From Methylococcaceae bacterium (GTDB lineage: Bacteria > Pseudomonadota > Gammaproteobacteria > Methylococcales > Methylomonadaceae), in the NCBI GenBank assembly GCA_021647585.1, contig JAKIUK010000036.1, forward strand, positions 1-39,952: DNA of 39,952 bases, given 5' to 3'. The notes beneath the pieces were generated by a model that searched no databases, was not told the origin of the DNA, and was given only the letters and a program-made list of their open reading frames with translations. This document shows, piece after piece, positions 26,601 to 35,750 of this stretch. The translations under genes were made by a program, and so were the position numbers. The first letter of the stretch is position 1, and each line of letters begins with the position of its first letter.

Positions 26601-26839
26601 AAGAGCCAGAGGAAAACCCGTTGACAGCACAGCGTAGTTGTGGAAGGAATATATGATAAAACTCAAAATTTAAAGTCATTTCCAGAAATTAGTTACAAAT
26701 ATAAAAAAGAACCAGAAGGTGAAATTTGAGTGATCTTTTTGGTCATTATAGAATTGCTTACTTTGTTAAAGATAATTTAGTAGAGATACTTGGGTTATTT
26801 CATAGAGCTTTAAAGATTGAGAAATATTTAAAAGAATAG
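26601..26839 (+). pseudogene. Degraded RelE/ParE-type toxin gene
   Basis: Reading with two frameshifts and one stop gives a run of toxin-like segments: ENPLTAQR (26612-26635), then after one extra base VVEGIYDKTQNLKSFPEI and YKYKKEPEGEI (26637-26727), then TGA where these toxins have Arg (CGA to TGA at 26728-26730). One base is then missing from the T run, followed by GHYRIAYFVKDNLVEILG and FHRALKIEKYLKE to the TAG at 26837-26839. The order matches the second half of RelE/ParE-family toxins. The N-terminus and any antitoxin gene are not recognisable. It lies right after the MITE-like element, whose insertion may have helped inactivate it. Confidence 0.7.
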
Positions 26840-26882
26840 GTATATTGCGGTACAAATAACAAGGCAAATGTTCATGGAAAAA

Positions 26883-29800
26883 TTAAGATATATCAACAGC
26901 CTGTACGTTTGAACGAATATGCAAATCCCGTTGGGGAAATGGTATCTCAATATTGTGTTCTTTGAATGCTCTTCTGATTCTTCTGTGTAAATCATCAATA
27001 GCAGGCAATCGGTTTCCTAGTTCACGAATATAAACCCGTAATTCGAAATCCAGTGAACTGTCACCAAAACCAAGGAAATAAACGGATGGTTTGGGTTCTT
27101 CTAAAATGAGAGGCGCTTCTTCGATCACTTGTTTTAAAAGACGGATTGCCAGTTCTTCATCTGAATCGTATGCAATACCTACTGGAATGACCACTCGAGT
27201 AACGGTATCAGAGAGTGACCAGTTGATAAGTTTATCGGTAATAAAGGTTTTGTTGGGTACTATCAATTCTTTTTGATCCCAATCAACAATTGTTGTTGCA
27301 CGCATTTGAATTCGACAGACCTTTCCGCTAACATCGCCCACTGTTACTGTATCACCCACTCTGATCGGACGCTCGAACAATATAATAATTCCCGACACCA
27401 TATTGGCAAATATTTCCTGTAAACCAAAACCTAAGCCAACACTGACTGCTGCAACCAGCCATTGTACTTGAGACCAGCTACCACCCAGCTCACTAGCAAT
27501 GGCAATAAAGGTAATCGAAATTACAGCATAGCGGGTCAATTGAAGTAATGCATAACGACTGCCTGCGGCCATACTATAGCGGCCAACGAATACTAAATCG
27601 ATCAAACCGGGAAAGTTATTGACAAAAATCATCATTAAAATCAAATATAATAGACAAATAAACACATTAACCAGGGTGATGGGTTGTAGAACCTCCTGTC
27701 CATCTATCAGGATGATGTGTTGCCATAAAACCACCTGATCAAAGATTGAAAAAGCCGGTAAAATATCACTTAAGGTGAGCCAGGTTCCTACCACTAAGAT
27801 CGCAGTTACCACCGCATTGAGCAGCTTTTTACTTTGTTCATTAATTTTAGGAATATCGAGTAATGCCTCTTCCTCAATATTTAGTGTGGTCAGATTATTA
27901 TGGTCTTCAGCTTCAGCGTGCTCTTGACTCTGTTTGCGCTTTTGTCTGGCATTTTGTAAAGCCAGTTGACGGTTAGCCAAAACCATTGCCCGTATGACTA
28001 ATTCGTTAAATAAAGCAGTAAAAAAAATAAGGCGCAGCATAATAACCAGTTTGTTCTGTAATTCCAGTGCACTTTGATAATAACCGGCTATGGCAAACCC
28101 GATAATGACCAGTGGGGCCAGGACTAGGATGGCATACCAGACATAACGTAAGCGACAAGTCCAGTTAGTTGGGGTATTCAGATAGAAATCCTTTGCCAGA
28201 CCTTTAACAGGGTGGGCAAGGCGATGAAGGTAATATGTAATCGCTAACATGGCAACAATCAATGCCATTCTGCCAAGTGAATAGCTGTGTATAGAATAGG
28301 TATCATCAATAAACATGGCAATCAGGAAAACTGCAGGAATGACTACAAAACGTAGCCATTTTAATTGAGTATATATAAGTTGAACACTGGTTTCCTGCCA
28401 GTGAAAAAGTGATTGAACAACGCCCTTGGGTTTAAATAAGCGATAGAAAAACTGTATAAGTAGCAAGGGAACTGCTGCTGCAAGCATGCCTTGGGCCACT
28501 GAATGACTAAACACCGCAGATTGTTCGTCTATGTAGAGTAACCATCCCAGCCAGGTGGCCAGCAAGGGGAAAGGCAAGGCTAACAGAAAAGCATAGCCTA
28601 AACCATAATAGGTGTAACTAAAGCGATCAGAATATGGCTTGGAACTATTTGTTAACACTTCCTGTAAATTAAAGATGATTTTTTTTCTAAACCACAACAA
28701 TAAAGTGCTCATAGCTAGCGCCAAAAAAGCGAGTAAAGTATGATCTTGTACACTGCTTTTTATATCATCTGCTGCTTGCTGCCAATGTGAAGTTTGTATT
28801 AGCCATATTATGGAATTATAAATCTCCAATATGTAATTTTGATCAATGACCGGTGCGCTGGGTACCCATAACAAACGCTGGTTTAAATAGTGACTAAATT
28901 TCTCACCCAATGTAACCAATTGATTTAGAGAGAAATCAACATCTGCGAGTGTTCTGGAATAACTGGAATAGACTGAACTGAGTTTTAACACCAACTCCTT
29001 TTGATTATTCAGCAACATGCGTAGTTCTGTACGAATCTTTAACTTTTCTGATGCCTTCGTTTCTTCTGCAACAGAGTTTGACATTTTGGATAAAATAGTC
29101 TGATTGATATGACTTAAAGACTTCTTTTTCTCGTCCAGGTGAAATAATTCAAGACTAGCTAATGCAATCTCTTGCTGAATTTTATCAAAGGTATACTGAT
29201 GATTTTTAATCAATGGTAAATTTCGGCGTTGCTCACGCAATAAATTACCCAGTGCAGGACTAAGACCAGCCAAACTTATTTTTTGCTCAGCACTTTGATA
29301 ATCTTTTTCCAGCTGTTTATGGCGCGTATCTATTTCACTTTTTAGCTCCAGATATTGTTCAAGTTTTTTGCTGGTTTTCTGCAGCATTTGATTATATTGA
29401 ATGTTTTCTCGGGTGGCTTGCTGAATGAGGGGGTGTTTCCCTGAGGCATCTTTTTGCGCCTGAATTAATTCGACCTGTTCTTTGTTAATCTCCAGTTGTC
29501 GCCTTTCAATCAGAAGATCATCAATACGTTTAATCTGGCTTGTTACCTGTTCTCTTTGTAAATGTAACAATTGTAATTGTAAATTTTGAGCTTGTTCCTT
29601 TAATGGGAAAATAATTTTTTCTAGATCCAGCCGGGTCAATATTGCATTAAGTTTTCGTAATCGGCTATCCAGCTGGGTCTGACGGGCTGCAAGTTCCTGT
29701 TTATTAGACGTTAGGTTGTCCAGAGAAATCAGTTCCTGTTGGGTATTGCTCTGATTTTCTTTGATTTCGGCAATTTGTTCCCTGATTTTTTGCGACCGTT

Positions 29801-30263
29801 TCAGCTGAATTCCTATTTGTATTTCCAGTTGACTGATGGATGACATCAAATCGTTCAGACTGGATTTTTCATTGAGCAGGCGCTGTTCTAATTCATCATT
29901 AGGATGACTGGATATGTTCTCTTTTTTCTGGTTTTTAAGGTTCTTGGTGATTTTGTCAATGCGACGTTCCATGCGCTTGATTTCAGAAGGATAGTTTTTA
30001 AGTTGTCGTTGCTCTTTTGGAATTTGTTGTTGTAGAATTACTAGTTCTTCAAGATTGTCTTCTGCGGCGTAGTAGGCATTTAAAATTCTTATCCTAAGAG
30101 CTTCTTCAATGTTAGGTTTGTTTTTTATCGCATCTATATTACCCCGAACATCGGCCAGAGATGTTTTAGCTGTATCTACAAATTTTGCTGCCTGAACAAA
30201 TGTTGGATGCGTTTGAAATAACAACAACAGAAAATATACTATCCATCTTACAACAGTGTTCAT
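26883..30263 (-). CDS. MscK/MscM-type large mechanosensitive channel
   Basis: This 1126-residue protein has a signal peptide (about 1-26), a long periplasmic coiled-coil region rich in Lys/Gln/Glu (about 60-450), many membrane segments from about 510 to 930, and a C-terminal MscS channel module. The module has VSVGLGFGLQEIFANMVSG, ILFERPIRVGDTVTVGDVSG and VDWDQKELIVPNKTFI. Length and layout fit the E. coli MscK/MscM group, which release solutes under osmotic downshock. Which of the two it matches cannot be told by eye. It starts 18 bp after the DUF389 gene and is probably co-transcribed with it. Confidence 0.85.
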   Translation of the reverse strand: MNTVVRWIVYFLLLLFQTHPTFVQAAKFVDTAKTSLADVRGNIDAIKNKPNIEEALRIRILNAYYAAEDNLEELVILQQQIPKEQRQLKNYPSEIKRMERRIDKITKNLKNQKKENISSHPNDELEQRLLNEKSSLNDLMSSISQLEIQIGIQLKRSQKIREQIAEIKENQSNTQQELISLDNLTSNKQELAARQTQLDSRLRKLNAILTRLDLEKIIFPLKEQAQNLQLQLLHLQREQVTSQIKRIDDLLIERRQLEINKEQVELIQAQKDASGKHPLIQQATRENIQYNQMLQKTSKKLEQYLELKSEIDTRHKQLEKDYQSAEQKISLAGLSPALGNLLREQRRNLPLIKNHQYTFDKIQQEIALASLELFHLDEKKKSLSHINQTILSKMSNSVAEETKASEKLKIRTELRMLLNNQKELVLKLSSVYSSYSRTLADVDFSLNQLVTLGEKFSHYLNQRLLWVPSAPVIDQNYILEIYNSIIWLIQTSHWQQAADDIKSSVQDHTLLAFLALAMSTLLLWFRKKIIFNLQEVLTNSSKPYSDRFSYTYYGLGYAFLLALPFPLLATWLGWLLYIDEQSAVFSHSVAQGMLAAAVPLLLIQFFYRLFKPKGVVQSLFHWQETSVQLIYTQLKWLRFVVIPAVFLIAMFIDDTYSIHSYSLGRMALIVAMLAITYYLHRLAHPVKGLAKDFYLNTPTNWTCRLRYVWYAILVLAPLVIIGFAIAGYYQSALELQNKLVIMLRLIFFTALFNELVIRAMVLANRQLALQNARQKRKQSQEHAEAEDHNNLTTLNIEEEALLDIPKINEQSKKLLNAVVTAILVVGTWLTLSDILPAFSIFDQVVLWQHIILIDGQEVLQPITLVNVFICLLYLILMMIFVNNFPGLIDLVFVGRYSMAAGSRYALLQLTRYAVISITFIAIASELGGSWSQVQWLVAAVSVGLGFGLQEIFANMVSGIIILFERPIRVGDTVTVGDVSGKVCRIQMRATTIVDWDQKELIVPNKTFITDKLINWSLSDTVTRVVIPVGIAYDSDEELAIRLLKQVIEEAPLILEEPKPSVYFLGFGDSSLDFELRVYIRELGNRLPAIDDLHRRIRRAFKEHNIEIPFPQRDLHIRSNVQAVDIS

Positions 30264-30281
30264 ATCGTATAGCCTGTCCGG

Positions 30282-32222
30282 TTATTCTATAAAATGGCTT
30301 TTGGTTACCAGTCTCACAGTAAAGGTCACTGTAACAGATCGCTCCAGTTTTTTACTCAGGTGCTGTTCAATCTGGGCTATCATTTCCGGGCCAGGCATTC
30401 GTGTACTGATTAAATCGCCACTAATCTTTAATGGCTGTCCCAACCGCACTTTAATATTGCGTAATTGTTGCTGTTCACCCCCGATTTTATAGTTCTGACT
30501 GAGGAGTTGTTTCTTAACGGCTGCAATTTCCTGCATATTAGAAAAAGACAAAACTAGCGGTATGGATATCAAGGCGACCATAAACAGCGAAATTATAATG
30601 CCTTTTTTTGCTCGGGAGAATGGTGCAAAACCAATGACCATGAAGGATAAGCCGGCGGCCAGGATAATACCGGTCAGGTTAGTCATAAATAACAACATGG
30701 CGCCATAAAACACCTCAAAATTCACCCAGCCTATGCCAATACCAGAGACACATAATGGTGGCACAAGAGCAACAGCTATTGCGACACCAGGCAAGCTTTT
30801 TGCAATATTTTCCCTGGCATTGGCAAAAGCGCCCGCTACACCCGAAAGGATGGCCACCAGTAGATCCAAAGTCGACGGATGCAGTCGCCCTTCAATTTCG
30901 TTAGTCATTTCCTGAAAAGGTAACAATGCTGCCATTAGGGCTGATAACACCAAAGCTATGAACATACCTATGAATAGAGTGACGAATGAATTCCGGCTTA
31001 AATCATCATCTGAGCGCAACACGCCCATGGATAATGAAATAATCGGCGCCATCAGCGGTGCCAATACCATTGCACCAATAACGATAGATGGACTGTTTAG
31101 AAATAAACCTAAGGTTGCTAGTAAAGTACTTAACACCATCAGCAAAACATAGGTGTTACTGACTGTAGCATTTTCCTTCAAGGACAGGAATAGTTCTTTA
31201 AAATCTGATTCCAATGCATGAGGGAAGAAAGGAAGTGTATTACTCAAATATTTTATTCTACTGTCATGTTGTGGCAGTTGGTCGCAACTTACATTTTCTT
31301 TGTCATCCGTATATTGCTGTCTGTCCCTGAATTTTTCCCCAGCATTGACTCGAACTCCATCACTAACTGATTCAATATGTAATTCACGGGTAGTCAAAGG
31401 TTTGTTGTTAACCAGATAATGGGTATCGACCTGGGTTTTTATGGTTAATGATGAAGTGCGGATATATCCTAATTGATACGGTATATTCTTTTTCTGAGTT
31501 GAATTTAGAAAAGATGTGGATAATTGCAGATAGGATAAGATGGAATGTGGTGCAAACAACACCATGGAAATACGTCGATCTTTTAATGAAATAGATTCTT
31601 TGAATAGATGAGTCAGAAATCCGCTTTTATGGAAATCCAGTAATACCATGCCGGTAATTGCTGTTGAGACTGTTTTACCTTTTGCTGTTATCAGAGTAAC
31701 AGGATGTGGTGTTAAGGAAAAGGAGTGGATAAAACGTTTTATTTTAAATTGCAGCTTATTCAATCCTTTGTATTCATGACTGTCTCCGATAAATTCAGTC
31801 ATAGTCGTCTGATTTTCCAGGTTGACACCATTAGTCACAACCTGATCATTACAAACGATGATATCAATATAAAAGGGATCTTCCTGTATTGAAATTTCAA
31901 GGCAGGCATCAAAATCAGACGGCAGGTCCAGGTTTTTGAAAAACTGGCTAGGACAGTCTCCTTCAATAGGCAAAAACCCGAGAGATATGTCTTTTTGATC
32001 TGCAAACAACAATACTTGAGGATAGTCTTTTTGTTCTATCCACAACAGAGCATGATTTAGTTCATCGTGAATATGGAGGGAAGATACTTCGGCTAATTTT
32101 ACCTTGTGTAACTGGATCCCTTTTTCTGCAAGCAGTGGATGATCAGTTACTAGTTCCAGCAGATTTTCAACACAAGGTGAATAAATCAAATATATTTTTT
32201 TAAGTACATTCATCTTTTTCAC
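30282..32222 (-). CDS. DUF389 (TIGR00341-like) membrane protein
   Basis: This 646-residue protein has a soluble N-terminal part (about 1-300) that looks like a lipid/NAD-kinase-type fold (YLIYSPCVENLLELV, LGFLPIEGDCPSQFF) and a C-terminal DUF389 membrane domain (about 345-560). The latter shows GLFLNSPSIVIGAMVLAPLM, SLSMGVLRSDD and VALVPPLCVSGIGIGW. The function of DUF389 proteins is not established. The first codon used is GTG at 32222; an ATG three codons on (32213) is an alternative. It is directly upstream of the mechanosensitive channel gene, which hints at a shared envelope or osmotic role. Confidence 0.8.
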   Translation of the reverse strand: MKKMNVLKKIYLIYSPCVENLLELVTDHPLLAEKGIQLHKVKLAEVSSLHIHDELNHALLWIEQKDYPQVLLFADQKDISLGFLPIEGDCPSQFFKNLDLPSDFDACLEISIQEDPFYIDIIVCNDQVVTNGVNLENQTTMTEFIGDSHEYKGLNKLQFKIKRFIHSFSLTPHPVTLITAKGKTVSTAITGMVLLDFHKSGFLTHLFKESISLKDRRISMVLFAPHSILSYLQLSTSFLNSTQKKNIPYQLGYIRTSSLTIKTQVDTHYLVNNKPLTTRELHIESVSDGVRVNAGEKFRDRQQYTDDKENVSCDQLPQHDSRIKYLSNTLPFFPHALESDFKELFLSLKENATVSNTYVLLMVLSTLLATLGLFLNSPSIVIGAMVLAPLMAPIISLSMGVLRSDDDLSRNSFVTLFIGMFIALVLSALMAALLPFQEMTNEIEGRLHPSTLDLLVAILSGVAGAFANARENIAKSLPGVAIAVALVPPLCVSGIGIGWVNFEVFYGAMLLFMTNLTGIILAAGLSFMVIGFAPFSRAKKGIIISLFMVALISIPLVLSFSNMQEIAAVKKQLLSQNYKIGGEQQQLRNIKVRLGQPLKISGDLISTRMPGPEMIAQIEQHLSKKLERSVTVTFTVRLVTKSHFIE

Positions 32223-32309
32223 AGGAGAGGTTGAGATTGATCGTGATTAGATTATTTTCAATAGATGGGGTATATCAATGTTGTGCAGTTAAAATAATTC
32301 AGTGATTTG

Positions 32310-33860
32310 TTACTGAAATAAAACAGCCGCACTTACCATGGCTGCACTTATCAAAATAGCCCAGATTGTTCCGTCATGGTTTTTTTCCATCTGTTGGCGT
32401 AATTGAGAAATCGCTTTGTTTTGGTTTTCAAGTTGTTGTTTTGTGTGTGTGACGCTATCTAAAGCTTGAAAAATTAGCGTAGGCACTTCAGGAAATTTTT
32501 CTGCTATTTCCGGAAATTGCTTAACCATTTGCTTGATTTTTGCTTTCGGTCCAAGACGTTCATGAAACCAGTTTTCCAGAAAAGGTTTTGCTGTTTGCCA
32601 TAAGTCCAGATCAGGATAGAGTTGGCGACCCAGGCCTTCAATGTTTAGCAAGGTTTTTTGTAGTAGAATAAGTTGCGGCTGTACCACCATATCAAAGCGT
32701 CTGGCGGTTTGGAATAAACGTAATAATAATAAACCAAAAGAGATGTCTTTTAGTGGCTTATCAAATATAGGTTCGCAAACACTACGAATGGCTGATTCAA
32801 AGTCTTCAATACGTGTACCCGATGGAACCCAACCTGATTCGATATGCATTTCGGCAACCCGGCGGTAATCTCTATTAAAAAATGCCAGGAAATTTTCTGC
32901 CAGGTAGCGTTGATCAGATAAAGATAAGGTACCAACGATACCAAAATCAACGGCAATATATTTGTCGGGTAAATCGACAAATATATTGCCGGGATGCATG
33001 TCGGCATGAAAAAAATTGTCTCGAAACACCTGGGTAAAAAATATTTCTACCCCCCGTTCAGCGAGTAATTTAAAATTGGCATTTTGTTGCTTTAATTGCT
33101 CAATTTCGCCTACAGGAATACCATAGATCCTTTCCATGACCAGCACTTTTTTACGGGTAAACTGCCAATGAATTTCAGGCACATAGAGAGCGTCTGAGTT
33201 TTCAAAGTTACTGCGTAACTTTGTTGCATTTGCTGCTTCTCTCACCAGATCCAGTTCATCCAGAATTGTTTTCTCAAATTCTGCTACAACTTCAAGCGCT
33301 CGTAGGCGTCTGGCATCTTCCCAAAATTTTTCTGCCAGGCGAGCTAATTCATATAACAAGCCAACATCAGAATGAATTCTATTTTCTATATTGGGTCTTA
33401 AAACTTTTACAACAACTTTTTCGCCACTATGTAAAGTGGCTGTATGAACCTGAGCGACAGATGCAGAGGCCAGAGGACTAGGTTCAAATTCAGCAAATGC
33501 TTCAGATACTGTTTGTCCAAGCTGTTGTTCAATAACCTGTCTGGCTTGATCGTTGGAAAATGGAGGAACTTTGTCCTGTAATTTAACCAGTTCATCGGCA
33601 ATATCATCGGGGAGTATATCTTTACGTGTTGATAGCGCTTGACCAAATTTTATATAGATAGGACCTAAGTCTTCCAGGGTTTTCCGAATTCTAACGCCCC
33701 GAGGTTCTGAAGGTTTTCTAAGCCAATAGTTGGGGGAAAAAACAGCAAGATAACGGATGGGGCGAAATAAATGTGTTTTTAAAACAATTTCGTCTAAACC
33801 GTGATACATCATGACCCAGTTAATATGGATTAAACGCATTAATATTTTTGGATGGATCAC
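32310..33860 (-). CDS. ubiB: UbiB, atypical kinase/ATPase for ubiquinone biosynthesis
   Basis: This 516-residue member of the ABC1/UbiB family is needed for ubiquinone (coenzyme Q) synthesis. The family hallmarks are present: the KxGQ-type motif IYIKFGQALSTR, the alanine-rich loop ASASVAQVHTA, the catalytic FFHADMHPGNIF and the metal motif AVDFGIVG. A hydrophobic C-terminal tail (IWAILISAAMVSAAVLF) anchors it in the inner membrane. The start is GTG with GGAA upstream. It is slightly shorter than the E. coli protein (546). It follows ubiJ by 9 bp, and ubiE lies just upstream, the usual gammaproteobacterial arrangement. Confidence 0.95.
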   Translation of the reverse strand: MIHPKILMRLIHINWVMMYHGLDEIVLKTHLFRPIRYLAVFSPNYWLRKPSEPRGVRIRKTLEDLGPIYIKFGQALSTRKDILPDDIADELVKLQDKVPPFSNDQARQVIEQQLGQTVSEAFAEFEPSPLASASVAQVHTATLHSGEKVVVKVLRPNIENRIHSDVGLLYELARLAEKFWEDARRLRALEVVAEFEKTILDELDLVREAANATKLRSNFENSDALYVPEIHWQFTRKKVLVMERIYGIPVGEIEQLKQQNANFKLLAERGVEIFFTQVFRDNFFHADMHPGNIFVDLPDKYIAVDFGIVGTLSLSDQRYLAENFLAFFNRDYRRVAEMHIESGWVPSGTRIEDFESAIRSVCEPIFDKPLKDISFGLLLLRLFQTARRFDMVVQPQLILLQKTLLNIEGLGRQLYPDLDLWQTAKPFLENWFHERLGPKAKIKQMVKQFPEIAEKFPEVPTLIFQALDSVTHTKQQLENQNKAISQLRQQMEKNHDGTIWAILISAAMVSAAVLFQ

Positions 33861-33869
33861 ACTATTTCC

Positions 33870-34475
33870 TTATTGAATTTTTAACTGTTCTATTCGCGCA
33901 GATAAGCGATCAAAATCAGAACGTATTTCATCGACTTGTTGATAAAAGATGTCGGCTTCTGGCCCTGCTGGAAGGTCACGAATTTCTTCCTGCAAAAACT
34001 CTTTGCTATTGAGTTTGAAAGTTTCAATGCTTTCTTCCGTCCACTGTTGGCCTGCACGAAACAGGTTGCCAATTTTATGGGCAATAATATCACCGGAGAA
34101 CTGGGAGAGTTTTTCTTCCAGGTCGATGTCCAGACTGTCAAAAAGTTGCTGAAATTTATGGGCAAGTTGAGTATCGCCTTCGATTTTAACTTCACCGTTA
34201 AAAATTGAGCGCATGGGGGTTGAGCTAAAACCCATTAAACCAAGGGCAGATAAGGTGCCACTAATTGTTGCATCGACTTCAAGAGTATAACTTTCTAGTA
34301 GCTGGATTTTATCTTCTGTCGGGCATAGGTATATGGTTTCATTGAAGGGGAGAACCTTAATAGCAATTACTTTGCCTGCCATAGGCTTTAGAAACAGGCT
34401 GGTATCCTGATCTAGAGACAAGAATTGATTCAACGCAGTTTCCATTGTACTGGTTAAGAGAGGTTTGATGATCAT
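33870..34475 (-). CDS. ubiJ: UbiJ, SCP2-domain accessory factor for ubiquinone biosynthesis
   Basis: This 201-residue protein sits between ubiE and ubiB. The N-terminal SCP2-like lipid-binding domain (about 10-115) includes METALNQFLSLDQD, DATISGTLSALGLMG and FNGEVKIEGDTQLAHKFQQL. A charged C-terminal helix (about 150-201) with coiled-coil character follows (FYQQVDEIRSDFDRLSARIE). UbiJ binds lipid intermediates and helps organise the soluble Ubi complex in E. coli. Similarity to UbiJ is by pattern and by conserved position; the sequence of this family is otherwise variable. Confidence 0.9.
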   Translation of the reverse strand: MIIKPLLTSTMETALNQFLSLDQDTSLFLKPMAGKVIAIKVLPFNETIYLCPTEDKIQLLESYTLEVDATISGTLSALGLMGFSSTPMRSIFNGEVKIEGDTQLAHKFQQLFDSLDIDLEEKLSQFSGDIIAHKIGNLFRAGQQWTEESIETFKLNSKEFLQEEIRDLPAGPEADIFYQQVDEIRSDFDRLSARIEQLKIQ

Positions 34476-34599
34476 TAAGTGTTACCTTTGTTTGTAGCAT
34501 TTAATTATAATTTAGGCTAAGCATGGTTAGGAAGCAGTGCCTACATTTGGCTACAGGAAGTCTATTAACTGGGGCTATGTACTCGTTTGGATTGGTCTC

Positions 34600-35349
34600 T
34601 TAGATCTTATAACCTCTGTGAACAGCAACAATGCCCTGACTCATATTAAAATATTCACAGCGCTCAAGCCCCGCATTTTCCATCATCTGCTTTAACTCAT
34701 CCTGTTTAGGATGCATACGAATAGATTCAGCAAGATAACGGTAACTGTCCTCATCTTTAGCGACATACTTGCCGATTTTTGGCAATAGTTTAAAAGAATA
34801 AAAGTCGTAAACTTTTTCAGTTATTTTGTCGATTGGGTGGGAGAACTCCAGTACGATAACACGGCCACCAGGTTTTAGTACTCTATGCATGGAACGCAAG
34901 GCGGCATCTTTATCAGTCACGTTGCGCAAACCAAAAGCAATGCAGACACAATCAAAGGTATTGTCTTCAAAAGGTAAGCATTCAGCATTGACTTGAGCGT
35001 AACGGATATTACCCACTAACCCCCGGTTAATCAGGCGATCTCTACCCGTACGTAACATTTCAGAATTGATGTCAGCCAGAACAATCTGACCTTCTTTACC
35101 GACACGTTTTTCAAATAAGGTGGTTAAGTCACCTGTTCCACCCGCCAGATCTAAAATCTGATCACCATTTCTAACATTGGCTAGTTGTATGGCGACTCTT
35201 TTCCAAATACGGTGGATGCCCAGGGACATTAAGTCGTTCATCACATCGTAATTGCTGGCGACAGAATCAAAGACACCGCGAACCATGCTGACTTTGTCAT
35301 CAGCGGCAACTTGTTTAAAACCAAAATGTGTTGTGTTTTCATTTGTCAT
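34600..35349 (-). CDS. ubiE: UbiE, C-methyltransferase of ubiquinone/menaquinone synthesis
   Basis: This 249-residue SAM-dependent methyltransferase shows VASNYDVMNDLMSLGIHR, the SAM-binding ILDLAGGTGDLTTLF, DNTFDCVCIAFGLRNVTD and KPGGRVIVLEFSHP, all standard UbiE signatures. It methylates the benzoquinol ring (and demethylmenaquinol where present) using S-adenosylmethionine. The length matches E. coli UbiE (251). It overlaps the DUF971 gene by 4 bp (ATGA), so it is co-translated with it. A 124-bp gap separates it from ubiJ. Confidence 0.97.
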   Translation of the reverse strand: MTNENTTHFGFKQVAADDKVSMVRGVFDSVASNYDVMNDLMSLGIHRIWKRVAIQLANVRNGDQILDLAGGTGDLTTLFEKRVGKEGQIVLADINSEMLRTGRDRLINRGLVGNIRYAQVNAECLPFEDNTFDCVCIAFGLRNVTDKDAALRSMHRVLKPGGRVIVLEFSHPIDKITEKVYDFYSFKLLPKIGKYVAKDEDSYRYLAESIRMHPKQDELKQMMENAGLERCEYFNMSQGIVAVHRGYKI

Positions 35350-35747
35350 ATTAATACCTGTGTATGTGGCGGCTCATTGCGCGGCTGTCCTGCATTATCT
35401 AATTCCTGGAGATAATTAGCCCAAAGTGTCTGGTATTCAGAACCTAATTTATACAGCATGTCCCATGAATAAATGCCACTATTATGGCCATCTGTAAAGG
35501 TGGGAGCAATGCCATAATTACCCACTGGTTTAATTTCGCTGATATTTACCATTTCTTTTCCTATCTGCAGAATCTCTTGACCGGGTGCATGACCCAATGC
35601 TTCAGCAGAAGGGGTATATACACGCAAGTATTCACAGGGGAGTTTAAAGGTTTCTCCATTATCAAAACTGATTTCAACAATACGAGAGAGCTGATGCAGC
35701 TTGATATCTGTGGGTGTATGGTTTGTCTGTTCTACAGTTAATCTCAT
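35346..35747 (-). CDS. DUF971 (gamma-butyrobetaine hydroxylase-like N-terminal domain) protein
   Basis: This small 133-residue protein contains the DUF971/GBBH-like N-terminal domain: IKLHQLSRIVEISFDNGET, LPCEYLRVYTPSAEALGH and VGNYGIAPTFTDGHNSGIYSW. The domain is known as the N-terminal zinc-binding part of gamma-butyrobetaine hydroxylase and as a stand-alone protein. The usual zinc cysteines are not obvious here. It is often found between hslU and ubiE in gammaproteobacteria, as seen here: 3 bp after hslU and overlapping ubiE. Its role is unknown; a link to quinone or iron-sulfur metabolism has been suggested only from context. Confidence 0.88.
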   Translation of the reverse strand: MRLTVEQTNHTPTDIKLHQLSRIVEISFDNGETFKLPCEYLRVYTPSAEALGHAPGQEILQIGKEMVNISEIKPVGNYGIAPTFTDGHNSGIYSWDMLYKLGSEYQTLWANYLQELDNAGQPRNEPPHTQVLI

Positions 35748-35750
35748 GGT

